Of a DNA stretch of 35,049 bases, positions 18,241-25,758 are shown one piece after another; position 1 is the first letter of the stretch; each line of letters opens with the position of its first letter. The stretch is from contig NZ_CAMLHM010000043.1 of NCBI RefSeq assembly GCF_946479885.1, positions 1 through 35,049 on the forward strand, read 5' to 3'. Under the pieces are notes generated by a model. It saw only the letters and a list, made by a program, of their open reading frames with translations, made no database searches and was not told the origin of the DNA. The stretch comes from an uncultured Devosia sp. (GTDB lineage Bacteria > Pseudomonadota > Alphaproteobacteria > Rhizobiales > Devosiaceae). The position numbers were made by a program, and so were the translations under genes.

Positions 18241-18858
18241 TTAGTAAACGTCGATGGAAGACGCCTTGCGGTCGAGTTCGACGGGCAGGCGCGAGGCATC
18301 GCGCCGCAAGGTGACGCAGCTGCCCCGATAGTTGGAGTCGGTGCAAAGGTCGACGCGGGCACCGCCGAACACTTCGACGGAGCGGATCTTGTTGTCCCAG
18401 TTGCGCAGCCGGCTGTAGCTGTCGCCTTCGTCAACGCAGAAGCTCGAGCCACGGAAATTGCGCTCGCTGTAGAAGCAGGCGCCGGCCGAGTCATCATACA
18501 CCGGAGGCGGCAGAGGCTGCGGCTGGGGGTGCGGCCACGGCCAGCCCGGATTGACCGGTGGCTGAGGCTGGGGTTGCGGCTGGGGCTGGGGCGGCGGAGG
18601 TGCCGGCGGAGCCACTTCGACGATGTAGAGCTTCTCGATCCAGACGGGTGAGCGTTGGTAGTAGATCATGCAGAAGTTGTTCTCGCAGCGCTCGACCACG
18701 ACGGACGTATTTGCCGGAACGACGCCCACATAGCCCGAATCGAAGCTCGGGCCGCTATAGGCGCTGACATCTGCCGAAGTCATAGCCTGTGCCATGGCCA
18801 TGGTCGCGCCAGCAAGCAGGATGGCGGCTGCAAGGAGACCGAGGCGAAGCGGTTTCAT
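18241..18858 (-). CDS. Secreted SH3 / beta-gamma-crystallin-like protein, paralogue 4
   Basis: 205 residues. Signal peptide 1-24; a diverged SH3-like domain about 26-82 (SAYSGPSFDSGYVGVVP, C58-x4-C63); a strongly Pro/Gln-repeated linker 83-120 (alternating PQ, then WPWPHPQPQP); crystallin-like domain 126-205 with FRGSSFCVDEGDSYS. Calcium motifs are degenerate: DNKIRS (155-160) and DRKASS (196-201). Cys pairs C128/C141 and C172/C181 are kept. The Pro-Gln spacer suggests a rigid reach across the envelope. It is first in the leftward series of four. No T-tracted terminator is evident after it. Confidence 0.83.
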   Translation of the reverse strand: MKPLRLGLLAAAILLAGATMAMAQAMTSADVSAYSGPSFDSGYVGVVPANTSVVVERCENNFCMIYYQRSPVWIEKLYIVEVAPPAPPPPQPQPQPQPQPPVNPGWPWPHPQPQPLPPPVYDDSAGACFYSERNFRGSSFCVDEGDSYSRLRNWDNKIRSVEVFGGARVDLCTDSNYRGSCVTLRRDASRLPVELDRKASSIDVY

Positions 18859-18966
18859 GGATGTGAGACTCCGAAGAATTGGGCCGAGTTCGACCTGTGA
18901 CCCGGTTTGACCACATCGTAACTGAACGCTGTCTGAACGGATTTGTTCAGGGAGCCTGAGGCAGGA

Positions 18967-19353
18967 TCAGGGGTTGATGCGCCGCTTGCTGCCATCCTCG
19001 CCCAGGGCAACGTAGACGAAGCGCCCGTCGGTGACCTTGACGCGATCGGCGATGCGATTGCGGCGGGCCCAGGCCTCCATGCTTATGGTAACCGAGGTGG
19101 TGCCGACCCGCTCGACGGTGGTGTAGACGCAGAGGATATCGCCGACCTTGACGGGGGCGATGAAGGTCATGGCTTCGACCGCCACGGTGACGACGCGGCC
19201 GCCGCTGCGCTCGACCGCGGCGATGGCGCCGGCAATATCCATCTGGCTCATGACCCAGCCGCCGAAGATGTCACCGGCCGGATTGGTATCGGCCGGCATG
19301 GCCAGGGTGCGGATGGTCAGCGCGCCAGTCGGCTCGGTTGCATCAGACTGCAT
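18967..19353 (-). CDS. Acyl-CoA thioesterase, YciA-like hotdog protein
   Basis: 128 residues with the hotdog-fold thioesterase signature MPADTNPAGDIFGGWVMSQMDIAG, whose Asp is the expected catalytic residue, then VAVEAMTFIAPVKVGDIL and the basic C-terminus KRRINP. These enzymes hydrolyse acyl-CoA to free acid plus CoA in the cytoplasm. The ATG lies three bases past the stop of thymidine kinase, so the two form an operon. GAAAGGACC overlaps the kinase end and serves as ribosome site. Confidence 0.9.
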   Translation of the reverse strand: MQSDATEPTGALTIRTLAMPADTNPAGDIFGGWVMSQMDIAGAIAAVERSGGRVVTVAVEAMTFIAPVKVGDILCVYTTVERVGTTSVTISMEAWARRNRIADRVKVTDGRFVYVALGEDGSKRRINP

Positions 19354-19356
19354 GTT

Positions 19357-19950
19357 TCAAGGTCCTTTCACCGGCCAGCGGCCGACGGCTTCTTCCCAAT
19401 GCTTGCGGCACAGCGAGACATAGACCGATTTTTCGATCGATACCTGCTCGCCAGCGGTGATCACGCGCCCTTCGCTGTTCTGGCGAACCACCATGGTGGC
19501 CTTGGCGCCGCACTCGCAGATCGTGCGTATCTCGCGCAGGGTGTCGGCAACAGCCAGCAATTCGGATGAGCCCGGGAACAGCTTGCCCTGGAAATCGGTG
19601 CGCAGGCCAAAGCACATGACCGGGATCTTCAGGCGATCGCTGACGCGGGCCAGTTGCCAGACCTGGTCGGGGGTGAGGAATTGGGCCTCGTCGACGAAGA
19701 CGCAGTCGACCTTGCCGGTCTCGGTTTCCTCGCGGATCGCCTGATAGAGATCGTCATCGGCCGCGTAGAGCGCGGCCGGTTCGGAAATGCCGATGCGCGA
19801 CGAGATGAGGCCGACACCGTTCTCGGCATAGAGCGCGGAGGTATAGAGCAGCGGCCGCATGCCGCGCTCGCGGTAGTTGTAGGCGGCCTGCAGCAGCAAG
19901 GTGGATTTGCCGGCATTCATCGCCGCGTAGGAAAAGTAGAGCTTGGCCAT
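19357..19950 (-). CDS. tdk: Thymidine kinase
   Basis: 197 residues from the ATG at 19950, typical for the type II enzyme. P-loop YAAMNAGKSTLLL near the N-terminus, Walker B-like VDCVFVDEAQFL, the lasso region LRTDFQGKLFPGS, and zinc-binding cysteines CECGA with a later CRKH. It phosphorylates thymidine (and deoxyuridine) with ATP in nucleotide salvage. Upstream ATGs would add an unrelated Pro-rich extension, so this start is firm. It is co-transcribed with the downstream thioesterase. A terminator-like hairpin sits about 60 bases upstream of the start. Confidence 0.95.
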   Translation of the reverse strand: MAKLYFSYAAMNAGKSTLLLQAAYNYRERGMRPLLYTSALYAENGVGLISSRIGISEPAALYAADDDLYQAIREETETGKVDCVFVDEAQFLTPDQVWQLARVSDRLKIPVMCFGLRTDFQGKLFPGSSELLAVADTLREIRTICECGAKATMVVRQNSEGRVITAGEQVSIEKSVYVSLCRKHWEEAVGRWPVKGP

Positions 19951-20007
19951 GGCCCCCGTTGTGCCGGAGCGGCTGGCAAGGCGCGAGTGCAAAGACGGCT
20001 GCTCCAC

Positions 20008-20033
20008 AAAAAAGAGGCCGCCCGGGGGCGGCC
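20008..20033 (-). terminator. Terminator-like hairpin in the leader of thymidine kinase
   Basis: The arms GGCCGCC and GGCGGCC with a four-base loop are followed on the minus strand by CTCTTTTTT. No leftward gene lies directly upstream, since the next gene runs rightward. So it either stops read-through from the leftward gene at 20696-21601 or acts as an attenuator in the tdk leader. Confidence 0.6.
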
Positions 20034-20274
20034 AGAATGCCGATCGGATCGGCGGGGAGAGTGGGGGTTGGCGGCCGCACTCTCCTAAGGGGCCGGGCGC
20101 GACGTTGGGGACGTGGGGCGCGGCAGGTTCGGGCCACATGGGGGATGCGCCGGAACGGCTGAAGAGTTAGCGAGCTTGTATGACGGGGGCGTGACGCGCC
20201 CAGTCATTGGGCGTTCAGGCACAGTTCAGGCTGGCTCTGGCAGCCTGGTTTTCCACAGCCTTGGAGTCGTCGCT

Positions 20275-20655
20275 ATGCAGAAACCCGTTCTCGTCCTTGG
20301 TGCCCTCGCCATGCTGGCCCAGCCGGCGCTGGCCTCGCCCGCGGGGACCTGGGAAATCGAGATGCGCGACTCGCGCTACAGTGTCGAGCTGTGCGGCGAC
20401 GGCACGCAATTGTGCGGCACGCTGATCTGGCTGGGCAATGGCGCCGACAATGCCGAAAACCTGCCCTATCTCAACACGCTGCTGATCGACCACGCCCGGC
20501 AGGTGAAGCCCAACCAGTGGAAGGGCGATCTCAACATCTATGGCAATCGCGCCAGCGGCACGATCACCCAGATCGGCGCGGACCAGATCACGCTCAAGGG
20601 CTGCGTGGCCTTCGTCATCTGCAAGACATACCAGATGTACCGGTACGCGGAGTAG
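20275..20655 (+). CDS. DUF2147-like small secreted protein
   Basis: 126 residues. Signal peptide MQKPVLVLGALAMLAQPALA, then GTWEIEMRDSRYSVELCGDGTQLCGTLIWLG. This is the DUF2147 opening, with the two cysteines in C-x6-C and the GTLIWL strand, and a second Cys pair follows near the end (GCVAFVICKTY). It is a small periplasmic beta-barrel-like domain of unknown function. It stands alone, convergent with the exporter gene at 20696. Confidence 0.8.
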   Translation: MQKPVLVLGALAMLAQPALASPAGTWEIEMRDSRYSVELCGDGTQLCGTLIWLGNGADNAENLPYLNTLLIDHARQVKPNQWKGDLNIYGNRASGTITQIGADQITLKGCVAFVICKTYQMYRYAE

Positions 20656-20695
20656 GGGCTTCGCCCCTCCCTTTTGGGGGAGAGGCGAAGAAGTC

Positions 20696-21601
20696 CTAGT
20701 TCGTCGTTCTGGGGATATGTGTCTGCCGCTTGGCCCAGAGTGGGGGCACGGCTTCGACGGCAATGATGGCCGCGAAGATCAGCGTGGCGCCGGCATAGCC
20801 GATGGCGGGCAGGCGCTCGCCCAAGAACAGCGCACCGCCGAGGGCGGCGAAGAGGCTCTCGGCAGACAGGATGATGGCGGTATTGGCGGGCGGCACGTGT
20901 TGCTGGCCGATGGCCTGGAAGGTAAAGGCGATGGCGGTGGAGAAGATGCCCGCATAGGCGATCTGCATCCAGCCACCGGAAATGCCTGCCAGCGTCGGGT
21001 TCTCGATGATGAAGGCCAGCGAAAGCGCGATGGCGCCCGCCACGAGGAAGCTGACGGCCGAGACGAAGATGGGCAGGCCTGTGGCGCGGGCCACCTGGCC
21101 GAGCAGAATGACATGCAACGCCCAGAACACGGCGCAACTGGCGATGAGCCAATCGCCCTGGTTGAAGCTGCCGAGACCGCCGCCATTGAGGTAGTAGGTT
21201 CCCACGAGTGCCAGCGGCACGCAGACGAAGATGATCGGGTGCGGGCGGGTGCGGAACAGCAGGAAGCCCAGCAGCGGGACGAAGAAAACGTAGAGGCTGG
21301 TGAGGAAGCCGGCATTGGTGGCGGTGGTGGTGCCCAGGCCTGCCTGCTGCAGCCAGGAGCCGATGAAAAAGACCACGGTAACAGCGGCGACCAGCACCCA
21401 ATGACCGCCGCTGAGCGGTTCGGGTCGGCGCCGCTTTTCCCACAATGCCAGCGGCAGGATGAGCAGGCCACCCAGCAGATAGCGGACGCCGGCAAAGGTC
21501 AGCGGCCCCATGGTGCCCATGCCCGATTTCTGCGCGATGAAGGCAAAGCCCCACAGCATGGTGCAGATCAGGAGCAGCAGGGTGGCGACGGGGCGGGACA
21601 T
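20696..21601 (-). CDS. DMT superfamily (EamA) transporter
   Basis: 301 residues with about ten hydrophobic helices in two EamA halves. The first opens LLLLICTMLWGFAFIAQKSGM; the second carries FTFQAIGQQHVPPANTAIILSAESLFAALGGALFLGERL, the conserved last-helix region of drug/metabolite exporters. It would export a small metabolite or amino acid across the inner membrane; no substrate can be read. The basic tail ends in TTN. It is leftward, separated from the aminotransferase-fold gene upstream by a repeat. Confidence 0.9.
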   Translation of the reverse strand: MSRPVATLLLLICTMLWGFAFIAQKSGMGTMGPLTFAGVRYLLGGLLILPLALWEKRRRPEPLSGGHWVLVAAVTVVFFIGSWLQQAGLGTTTATNAGFLTSLYVFFVPLLGFLLFRTRPHPIIFVCVPLALVGTYYLNGGGLGSFNQGDWLIASCAVFWALHVILLGQVARATGLPIFVSAVSFLVAGAIALSLAFIIENPTLAGISGGWMQIAYAGIFSTAIAFTFQAIGQQHVPPANTAIILSAESLFAALGGALFLGERLPAIGYAGATLIFAAIIAVEAVPPLWAKRQTHIPRTTN

Positions 21602-21627
21602 GGTGGTTTCTCAAAGCTCTCAGTCGT

Positions 21628-21752
21628 CTCCCTCCCCCTTGTGGGGAGGGATCAAGGGTGGGGGTGAGTCACGCGCACCGAGTTTGCGGGGCCATACCCC
21701 CACCCGACCCCTTCGGGGCCACCCTCCCCACAAGGGGGAGGGAGGGTGCTGA
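21628..21752. repeat. Dispersed palindromic GC-rich repeat, copy 5
   Basis: CTCCCTCCCCCTTGTGGGGA and GGGATCAAGGGTGGGGGTGA on the left face CCCCCACCCGACCCCTTCGG and CTCCCCACAAGGGGGAGGGA on the right. The outer parts are inverted relative to each other. It separates two leftward genes (21760 and 20696) and could stop or slow transcription between them. Confidence 0.8.
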
Positions 21753-21759
21753 CTGAGGC

Positions 21760-22992
21760 TTACGGGAGTTCGGCATCCAGCGCGGCAATGAGCTGCTGGA
21801 TTTCCTCGGGCGTCGTGTAATGCACAAAGCTCAGGCGCAGGACGCCGTGGGTGGGGGCGATGCCGACGGCTTCGAGCAGGCGGTAGGCGTAGAAATGGCC
21901 GCCCGCGGCCATGATGCCGTGTCTGGCCAGGCGGCTTGCGACAGCGGCGCCGGGCTCGGAGAGGCCGAGGGCGATGGTTGGCGCGCGGGTGGCGGGATCG
22001 GCAGGGCCGATGATGCGGACGGAATTCTTGCGGCTGAGATAGTCGAGCAGCGGGGTGGCGAGGGCGATTTCCTGGGCGCGCATGGCGGCATGGGCCCGGC
22101 GGAACGGATCAGCGCCCCCGACGCTGTCACCGGCGATCGCCGCGACGGTTTCGAGATAATCGGCAATGCCGGACGCGGCGGCGATCTGGGCGTGGTCAGG
22201 ACCTGATGGCGTCAGGCGGTAGCGGGGTTTGTCGTCGTTGAAGAAATGGCCCTGATTGGGCAGGGCCATGGCCAGCTCGGGCCGCACCGCCATGACGCCC
22301 TGATGCGGGCCATAGACCTTGTAGGCGGAGAAGAAATAGATGTCGGCGCCCAGTTCCAGAAGGTCGGGCAGGCCATGGGGGGCATAGCTGACGCCGTCGA
22401 TAGCGGTCACGGCGCCCACCGATTTCGCGCGGACGGCGATCTCGGCGATGGGGTTGATCTCGCCTGAAATGTTGGAGCAATGCGGCGCGGCGATCAGCTT
22501 GACCTTGGCGTCGAGCAGGCGGTCGAGATCGGCAAGGGACAGGCGGCCGGTCAGGGGATCGACGCGCCATTCGCGGATTTCGGCGCCCATTTTGGCGAGC
22601 TTGCGCCAGGCGCCGGTATTGGCCTCGTGATCCTGATTGGTGACGATGACGGCGTCACCCGGCTTGAGCCATTCGCCGAACGCCTTGCCCAGAATATAGG
22701 TGTTGGCGGAAGACGACGGGCCGAAATGGATCCAGTCGGCAGTGACGTTGAGCGCCTGGGCTATCCGCTCGAAGCTGAGATTCATCGCCTCGCCTGCGGC
22801 CTGGGAGGCGGGGTAGACGCCGTAGGGCTGCACCTTGGTGGCGCGGTAATAGTGGTCGAGCTTGGCGAGCACGGCCTGTGACGTATAGGAGCCGCCGGCA
22901 TTTTCGAAGAAGGCCTGGCCCTTGAGGGACGGCTCGGCAAAGGCGGGGAACTGCTCGCGGAGGCGGGCCGGATCGAGGGGCAGGGCGGTCAT
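21760..22992 (-). CDS. Class V aminotransferase-fold PLP enzyme, cysteine desulfurase-like
   Basis: 410 residues. GQAFFENAGGSYTSQAVL near the start, DHEANTGAWRKLA, KLIAAPHCSNISGEINPI, IDGVSYAPHGLPDLLELGADIYFFSAYKVYGPHQGVM with the PLP lysine in SAYK, and a C-terminal LRLSFVHYTTPEEIQ. The pattern matches the cysteine-desulfurase-like subfamily typified by Vibrio VC1184. I do not see the usual catalytic-loop Cys of true desulfurases, so the reaction may be a different PLP elimination or transamination. Cytoplasmic. Leftward and alone, with a repeat on each side. Confidence 0.85.
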   Translation of the reverse strand: MTALPLDPARLREQFPAFAEPSLKGQAFFENAGGSYTSQAVLAKLDHYYRATKVQPYGVYPASQAAGEAMNLSFERIAQALNVTADWIHFGPSSSANTYILGKAFGEWLKPGDAVIVTNQDHEANTGAWRKLAKMGAEIREWRVDPLTGRLSLADLDRLLDAKVKLIAAPHCSNISGEINPIAEIAVRAKSVGAVTAIDGVSYAPHGLPDLLELGADIYFFSAYKVYGPHQGVMAVRPELAMALPNQGHFFNDDKPRYRLTPSGPDHAQIAAASGIADYLETVAAIAGDSVGGADPFRRAHAAMRAQEIALATPLLDYLSRKNSVRIIGPADPATRAPTIALGLSEPGAAVASRLARHGIMAAGGHFYAYRLLEAVGIAPTHGVLRLSFVHYTTPEEIQQLIAALDAELP

Positions 22993-23037
22993 GATCTATC
23001 CAGTCGGTTCGTCGCCGATTGGTAGGGGATAGCGCGG

Positions 23038-23070
23038 CAAAAGCAAACCCCGGCCGTTGAGAGCCGGGGT
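23038..23070 (-). terminator. Rho-independent terminator, leftward
   Basis: The arms ACCCCGGC and GCCGGGGT with an eight-base loop are followed on the minus strand by TTTGCTTTTG. The nearest leftward gene upstream is the Spy-like gene ending at 23381. The hairpin lies between the inverted repeat at 23069 and the start of the gene at 22992. Confidence 0.7.
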
Positions 23071-23214
23071 CCGTCCTTCGATCCGGCCGCTGGGGCGGTC
23101 TGCAAATACCAGTCCGCTCCGCTTCCGATGCTCACGTACCAAACGTACGCTGCGCTTTCGGTTCTCGCGAACCGGCATTTTCGACTCGCCCCAGCGGCCG
23201 GCGCTTTGGACGGG
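23069..23214. repeat. Long inverted repeat with internal hairpin
   Basis: Perfect 15-base arms (CCGGCCGCTGGGGCG at 23083-23097 and its complement at 23187-23201) extend imperfectly to 23069 and 23214 through GTCCGTCC and GGACGGGC. The 89-base loop holds a smaller hairpin, CGGTTC TCGC GAACCG (23159-23174), and two CGTAC words at 23135-23148. No credible gene covers it. It looks like a mobile or palindromic repeat unit that ends in the adjacent terminator. Confidence 0.7.
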
Positions 23215-23261
23215 CGCGACGTGGACGCGGTCCTTATCTGGCCACATCCACTGCGCGGCAC

Positions 23262-23366
23262 CTCCCCCTCGACGGGGGAGGTTGGGAGGGGGTGTCGTTT
23301 GGCCCAGATATATGGGCTAAACGTCCTCCACCCTTGATCCCTCCCCGCAAGGGGGAGGGTGTCGAC
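23262..23366. repeat. Dispersed palindromic GC-rich repeat, copy 6
   Basis: CCTCCCCCTCGACGGGGGAGG followed by TTGGGAGGGGGTGTC (split arms) faces CCACCCTTGATCCCTCCCCG and CAAGGGGGAGGGTGTC. It lies just past the stop of the Spy-like gene and may serve in transcript ending. Confidence 0.75.
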
Positions 23367-23380
23367 TGAGGTATCGGAGC

Positions 23381-24034
23381 TTAGCCGTTAGCGGCAGGGG
23401 CATCCGGGGCGGCCGGGCCGCCCTGCTGCTGGCCCTGGTGGTGGCGCGGACCATCCTTGCCGAAGCCGGGCATGCCGTCGCGCTCGTGGCGCTCAGGGAT
23501 CAGCTGGGCCTTCTGCTCGTCGGTCAGGCTGTCGAAGAAGGCGGCGGCGGCGGGCTGCACGGCCTCGAGGGCGGCGAGATGAGCCTTCTCGATGGCGATA
23601 CGGTTCTCGAGCCGCTCGGACATGTCAGGCGCGGTGGCCGTCGCTGCTTCGCCTTCAGCCGGCGGGGTCGCGCCGCCGGGGCCGCCCTCGGGGCGGAGGC
23701 CTTCGGTGGCGGTGGCGAAATCGGCAGCGGCCGACAGAGCCGTGGCCTTGAGCGCGTCAAACAGCGGCTGCTGTTCAGCGGTCAGCTCGATGCGGTGGCT
23801 GAGATGCACCAGGGCCACTTCAATGGCTTCGCCGCCACGGGCGAAGTTGAGGAAATCGCCACCCCGCTGGCCGCCCATCGGGCCGGGGCCCTGGTTGCCG
23901 TGGCGGAAGCCGGGGCCGTTCTCGGCCTGAACCTGCGTTGGCGCAGCGTCCTGGGCGAAAGAGGGGGCGATGGCAGATAGCCCAATGGTCGCAGTCATCA
24001 GTGCCACAATGGCGGTCTTCGTGATCGTCTTCAT
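23381..24034 (-). CDS. Spy/CpxP-like LTxxQ periplasmic protein
   Basis: 217 residues. Signal peptide about 1-27 (ending PSFAQD), a Gly/Pro-rich stretch, then a helical domain with two LTxxQ-type motifs: ELTAEQQPLFDAL and the later SLTDEQKAQLIPE. A His/Gln/Gly-rich low-complexity tail (GPRHHQGQQQGGP) closes it. Spy/CpxP relatives are small periplasmic chaperones induced by envelope or metal stress. The His-rich tail might bind metal, which is inference. Leftward and monocistronic; divergent from the GNAT gene. Confidence 0.85.
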   Translation of the reverse strand: MKTITKTAIVALMTATIGLSAIAPSFAQDAAPTQVQAENGPGFRHGNQGPGPMGGQRGGDFLNFARGGEAIEVALVHLSHRIELTAEQQPLFDALKATALSAAADFATATEGLRPEGGPGGATPPAEGEAATATAPDMSERLENRIAIEKAHLAALEAVQPAAAAFFDSLTDEQKAQLIPERHERDGMPGFGKDGPRHHQGQQQGGPAAPDAPAANG

Positions 24035-24155
24035 GGTAGGTCCTTTGCATGGGAGCCGGTTGATCCGGCAAGAACGACCCTAGACAATGGCGCATGTTCA
24101 CGACCTTGCGAGCAGGTGAAGACTTGGTCAGGTTGGTAAGGAAGCGGAGGCCGAT

Positions 24156-24542
24156 GTGATCGAGATCGTGAGCGACCCGTTTCCCGGCGATGCCGCGATG
24201 CGAGCGCTGTGGCGGGGAGCGTGGAACGGGGAGGGGCCGCAGAGTTTCCAGCCGTTGTTGCAGCGAAGCCTGGCGCATGTCGGCGCCTATGACGGGGCGA
24301 CGCTGGTCGGCTTCGTCAATGTCGCCTGGGATGGGGGCGTGCATGCCTTCATCCTCGATACCTGCGTCGATCCTGGCTATCGCCGGCGAGGCATCGCGCT
24401 CCAACTGGTGGAGCGCGCCGCGGAGCTGGCACGGCAGCGCGGCGCGGAGTGGCTGCATGTCGATTTCGAGCCGCATCTGGAAGCGTTCTACCGCCAATGC
24501 GGCTTCGGGCCGACCGCGGCCGGGCTGATGCGGCTGCGCTGA
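24156..24542 (+). CDS. GNAT family N-acetyltransferase
   Basis: 128 residues with the GNAT core: VGFVNVAWDGGVHAFILDTCVDPGYRRRGIALQLVERAAELA. Motif A's R-R-x-G-I-A binds the acetyl-CoA pyrophosphate, and the late strand/helix EAFYRQCGF is the family's C-terminal block. It would acetylate an amine of a small molecule or protein; the substrate is unknown. The start is GTG at 24156, nine or so bases after AGCGGAGG; the overlapping ATG at 24154 is out of frame. Its end is six bases from the end of the convergent ZIP gene. Confidence 0.88.
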   Translation: MIEIVSDPFPGDAAMRALWRGAWNGEGPQSFQPLLQRSLAHVGAYDGATLVGFVNVAWDGGVHAFILDTCVDPGYRRRGIALQLVERAAELARQRGAEWLHVDFEPHLEAFYRQCGFGPTAAGLMRLR

Positions 24543-24548
24543 GCCGCG

Positions 24549-25754
24549 TCAGATCTTGATGATGGCCGCCGTCAGGTACATGAAGCCAATTCCCGCGAGG
24601 AAGCCGCCCAGCACCGGCGGCGAGAACAGGGGCGAGCGGATACCGGCATTGGAGCGCAGCAGGTAGGCGCCGACTTCGACGATGACCTGGGCGATGGCGC
24701 CGGCCCCCAGCGCGAGCGCCAGCGCCGACCATTGCGGCGCATAGGCAAGGCTGCCCAGCCACAGGCCGAACACCGCCGGTGCGCCGGCAAGCAGCGCCAG
24801 CGCGACAAAGCTCCAGAGCGGCGGGCGAACCTTGAGGATAGGGGCGGCGATGCCGACCCCCTCGGTGACGTTGTGGACGGCAAATCCCAGTACCAGGAAG
24901 GTGCCGAGGCCCGCCGAACCGGCCGCGAAAGCGGCGCCGATGGCCAGGCCCTCGCCGAAATTGTGCAGGCCAATGCCGAGGGCGATGAAGAAGGACAGCG
25001 AGAGACCCGCCGGCGTGCCGCGCCAGCGCCCGATGGCCATCAGAATGAGGAAGCTCGCCAGCGCCGCCAGCCATACCATGGATGGTCCCTGGAACATGGC
25101 GGCCGACTCGCCGGCGAGTTCGAGCGCTTCTAATGTCATGTCGATCAGCAGGAAGGCGAGCAGGCCGATGGTGAGCGCCAGGAGAAGGTTCATGCCGGCC
25201 TGGCCGACACCACGCAGCGCCGGATAGAACATGAGGCCAATGGCCACCGGCAGGACGCCGACGATGATGCCGACCAGCGACTGCTGCCAGAGCAGGGATT
25301 GGGTGGGGACGGGCGTTGGCACGGCGACGGCGATTTCGTGGGCGAAAGCGGTGCCGTTATTGGTGACAATGTTGATAGCGTGCGCCTCGCCGAGGACCCA
25401 TGGATAGGCGAGGTCGAGCCAGGCCGTATTGCCACGGGCGATCGGGCCGGGCGGGGTCTGGGTAAAGTTCCAATAGGCGTCGTCGACCTGCACCTGGGCG
25501 ATCACCATCGGCTCGGAGCCACCGGCCCGGAGCAGGATGTGGATGCCGGAATCGTCGAGCACCGTGCGCTCATAGGTCAGCGCTTCGACGGGTGGGGCGC
25601 CGTTGTTGAAGTTGCGCAGTGGATCGGCGGAAGCAATCCAGGCAATGGCCAGCAGGAGCAACCCCAAGGGCAGCAGCAGCCAGATGAAGGCCCTGGCGCT
25701 GCCGGTGGTCGAGGCCCTTGCCGAGGGGGTCGTCACGTCGGTCATGTCGTTCAC
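24549..25754 (-). CDS. ZIP family metal transporter with periplasmic N-terminal domain
   Basis: 401 residues. One N-terminal helix (22-42), a periplasmic beta-rich domain of about 100 residues (45-150, DPLRNFNNGAPPVEALTYER onward), then about eight helices. The metal-site motifs of ZIP transporters are present as HNFGEG (264-269) and HNVTEG (294-299). It would import a divalent metal such as zinc, iron or manganese. The extra domain might accept metal from the multicopper oxidase made by the gene five bases upstream. The GTG at 25754 has GGAGGG at ideal spacing, inside the oxidase stop region, so the two are translationally coupled; an ATG at 25745 is less well placed. Confidence 0.88.
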   Translation of the reverse strand: MNDMTDVTTPSARASTTGSARAFIWLLLPLGLLLLAIAWIASADPLRNFNNGAPPVEALTYERTVLDDSGIHILLRAGGSEPMVIAQVQVDDAYWNFTQTPPGPIARGNTAWLDLAYPWVLGEAHAINIVTNNGTAFAHEIAVAVPTPVPTQSLLWQQSLVGIIVGVLPVAIGLMFYPALRGVGQAGMNLLLALTIGLLAFLLIDMTLEALELAGESAAMFQGPSMVWLAALASFLILMAIGRWRGTPAGLSLSFFIALGIGLHNFGEGLAIGAAFAAGSAGLGTFLVLGFAVHNVTEGVGIAAPILKVRPPLWSFVALALLAGAPAVFGLWLGSLAYAPQWSALALALGAGAIAQVIVEVGAYLLRSNAGIRSPLFSPPVLGGFLAGIGFMYLTAAIIKI

Positions 25755-25758
25755 GGGT

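Noticed and set aside
18540..18600. GGCTGG-type tandem repeat as a regulatory microsatellite
   Set aside because: It is the Pro-Gln linker codons of crystallin-like paralogue 4, in frame with both domains.
20661..20690. CCTCCCTTTTGGGGGAGAGG as a separate terminator
   Set aside because: It is a fragment of the dispersed repeat without a T run. It may help end transcripts, but I cannot support it as a terminator alone.
22989..23261. A 90-codon leftward frame upstream of the class V enzyme gene
   Set aside because: It lies within the inverted-repeat unit and the terminator, and the peptide is biased toward Arg and Ser. It is better explained as a repeat.
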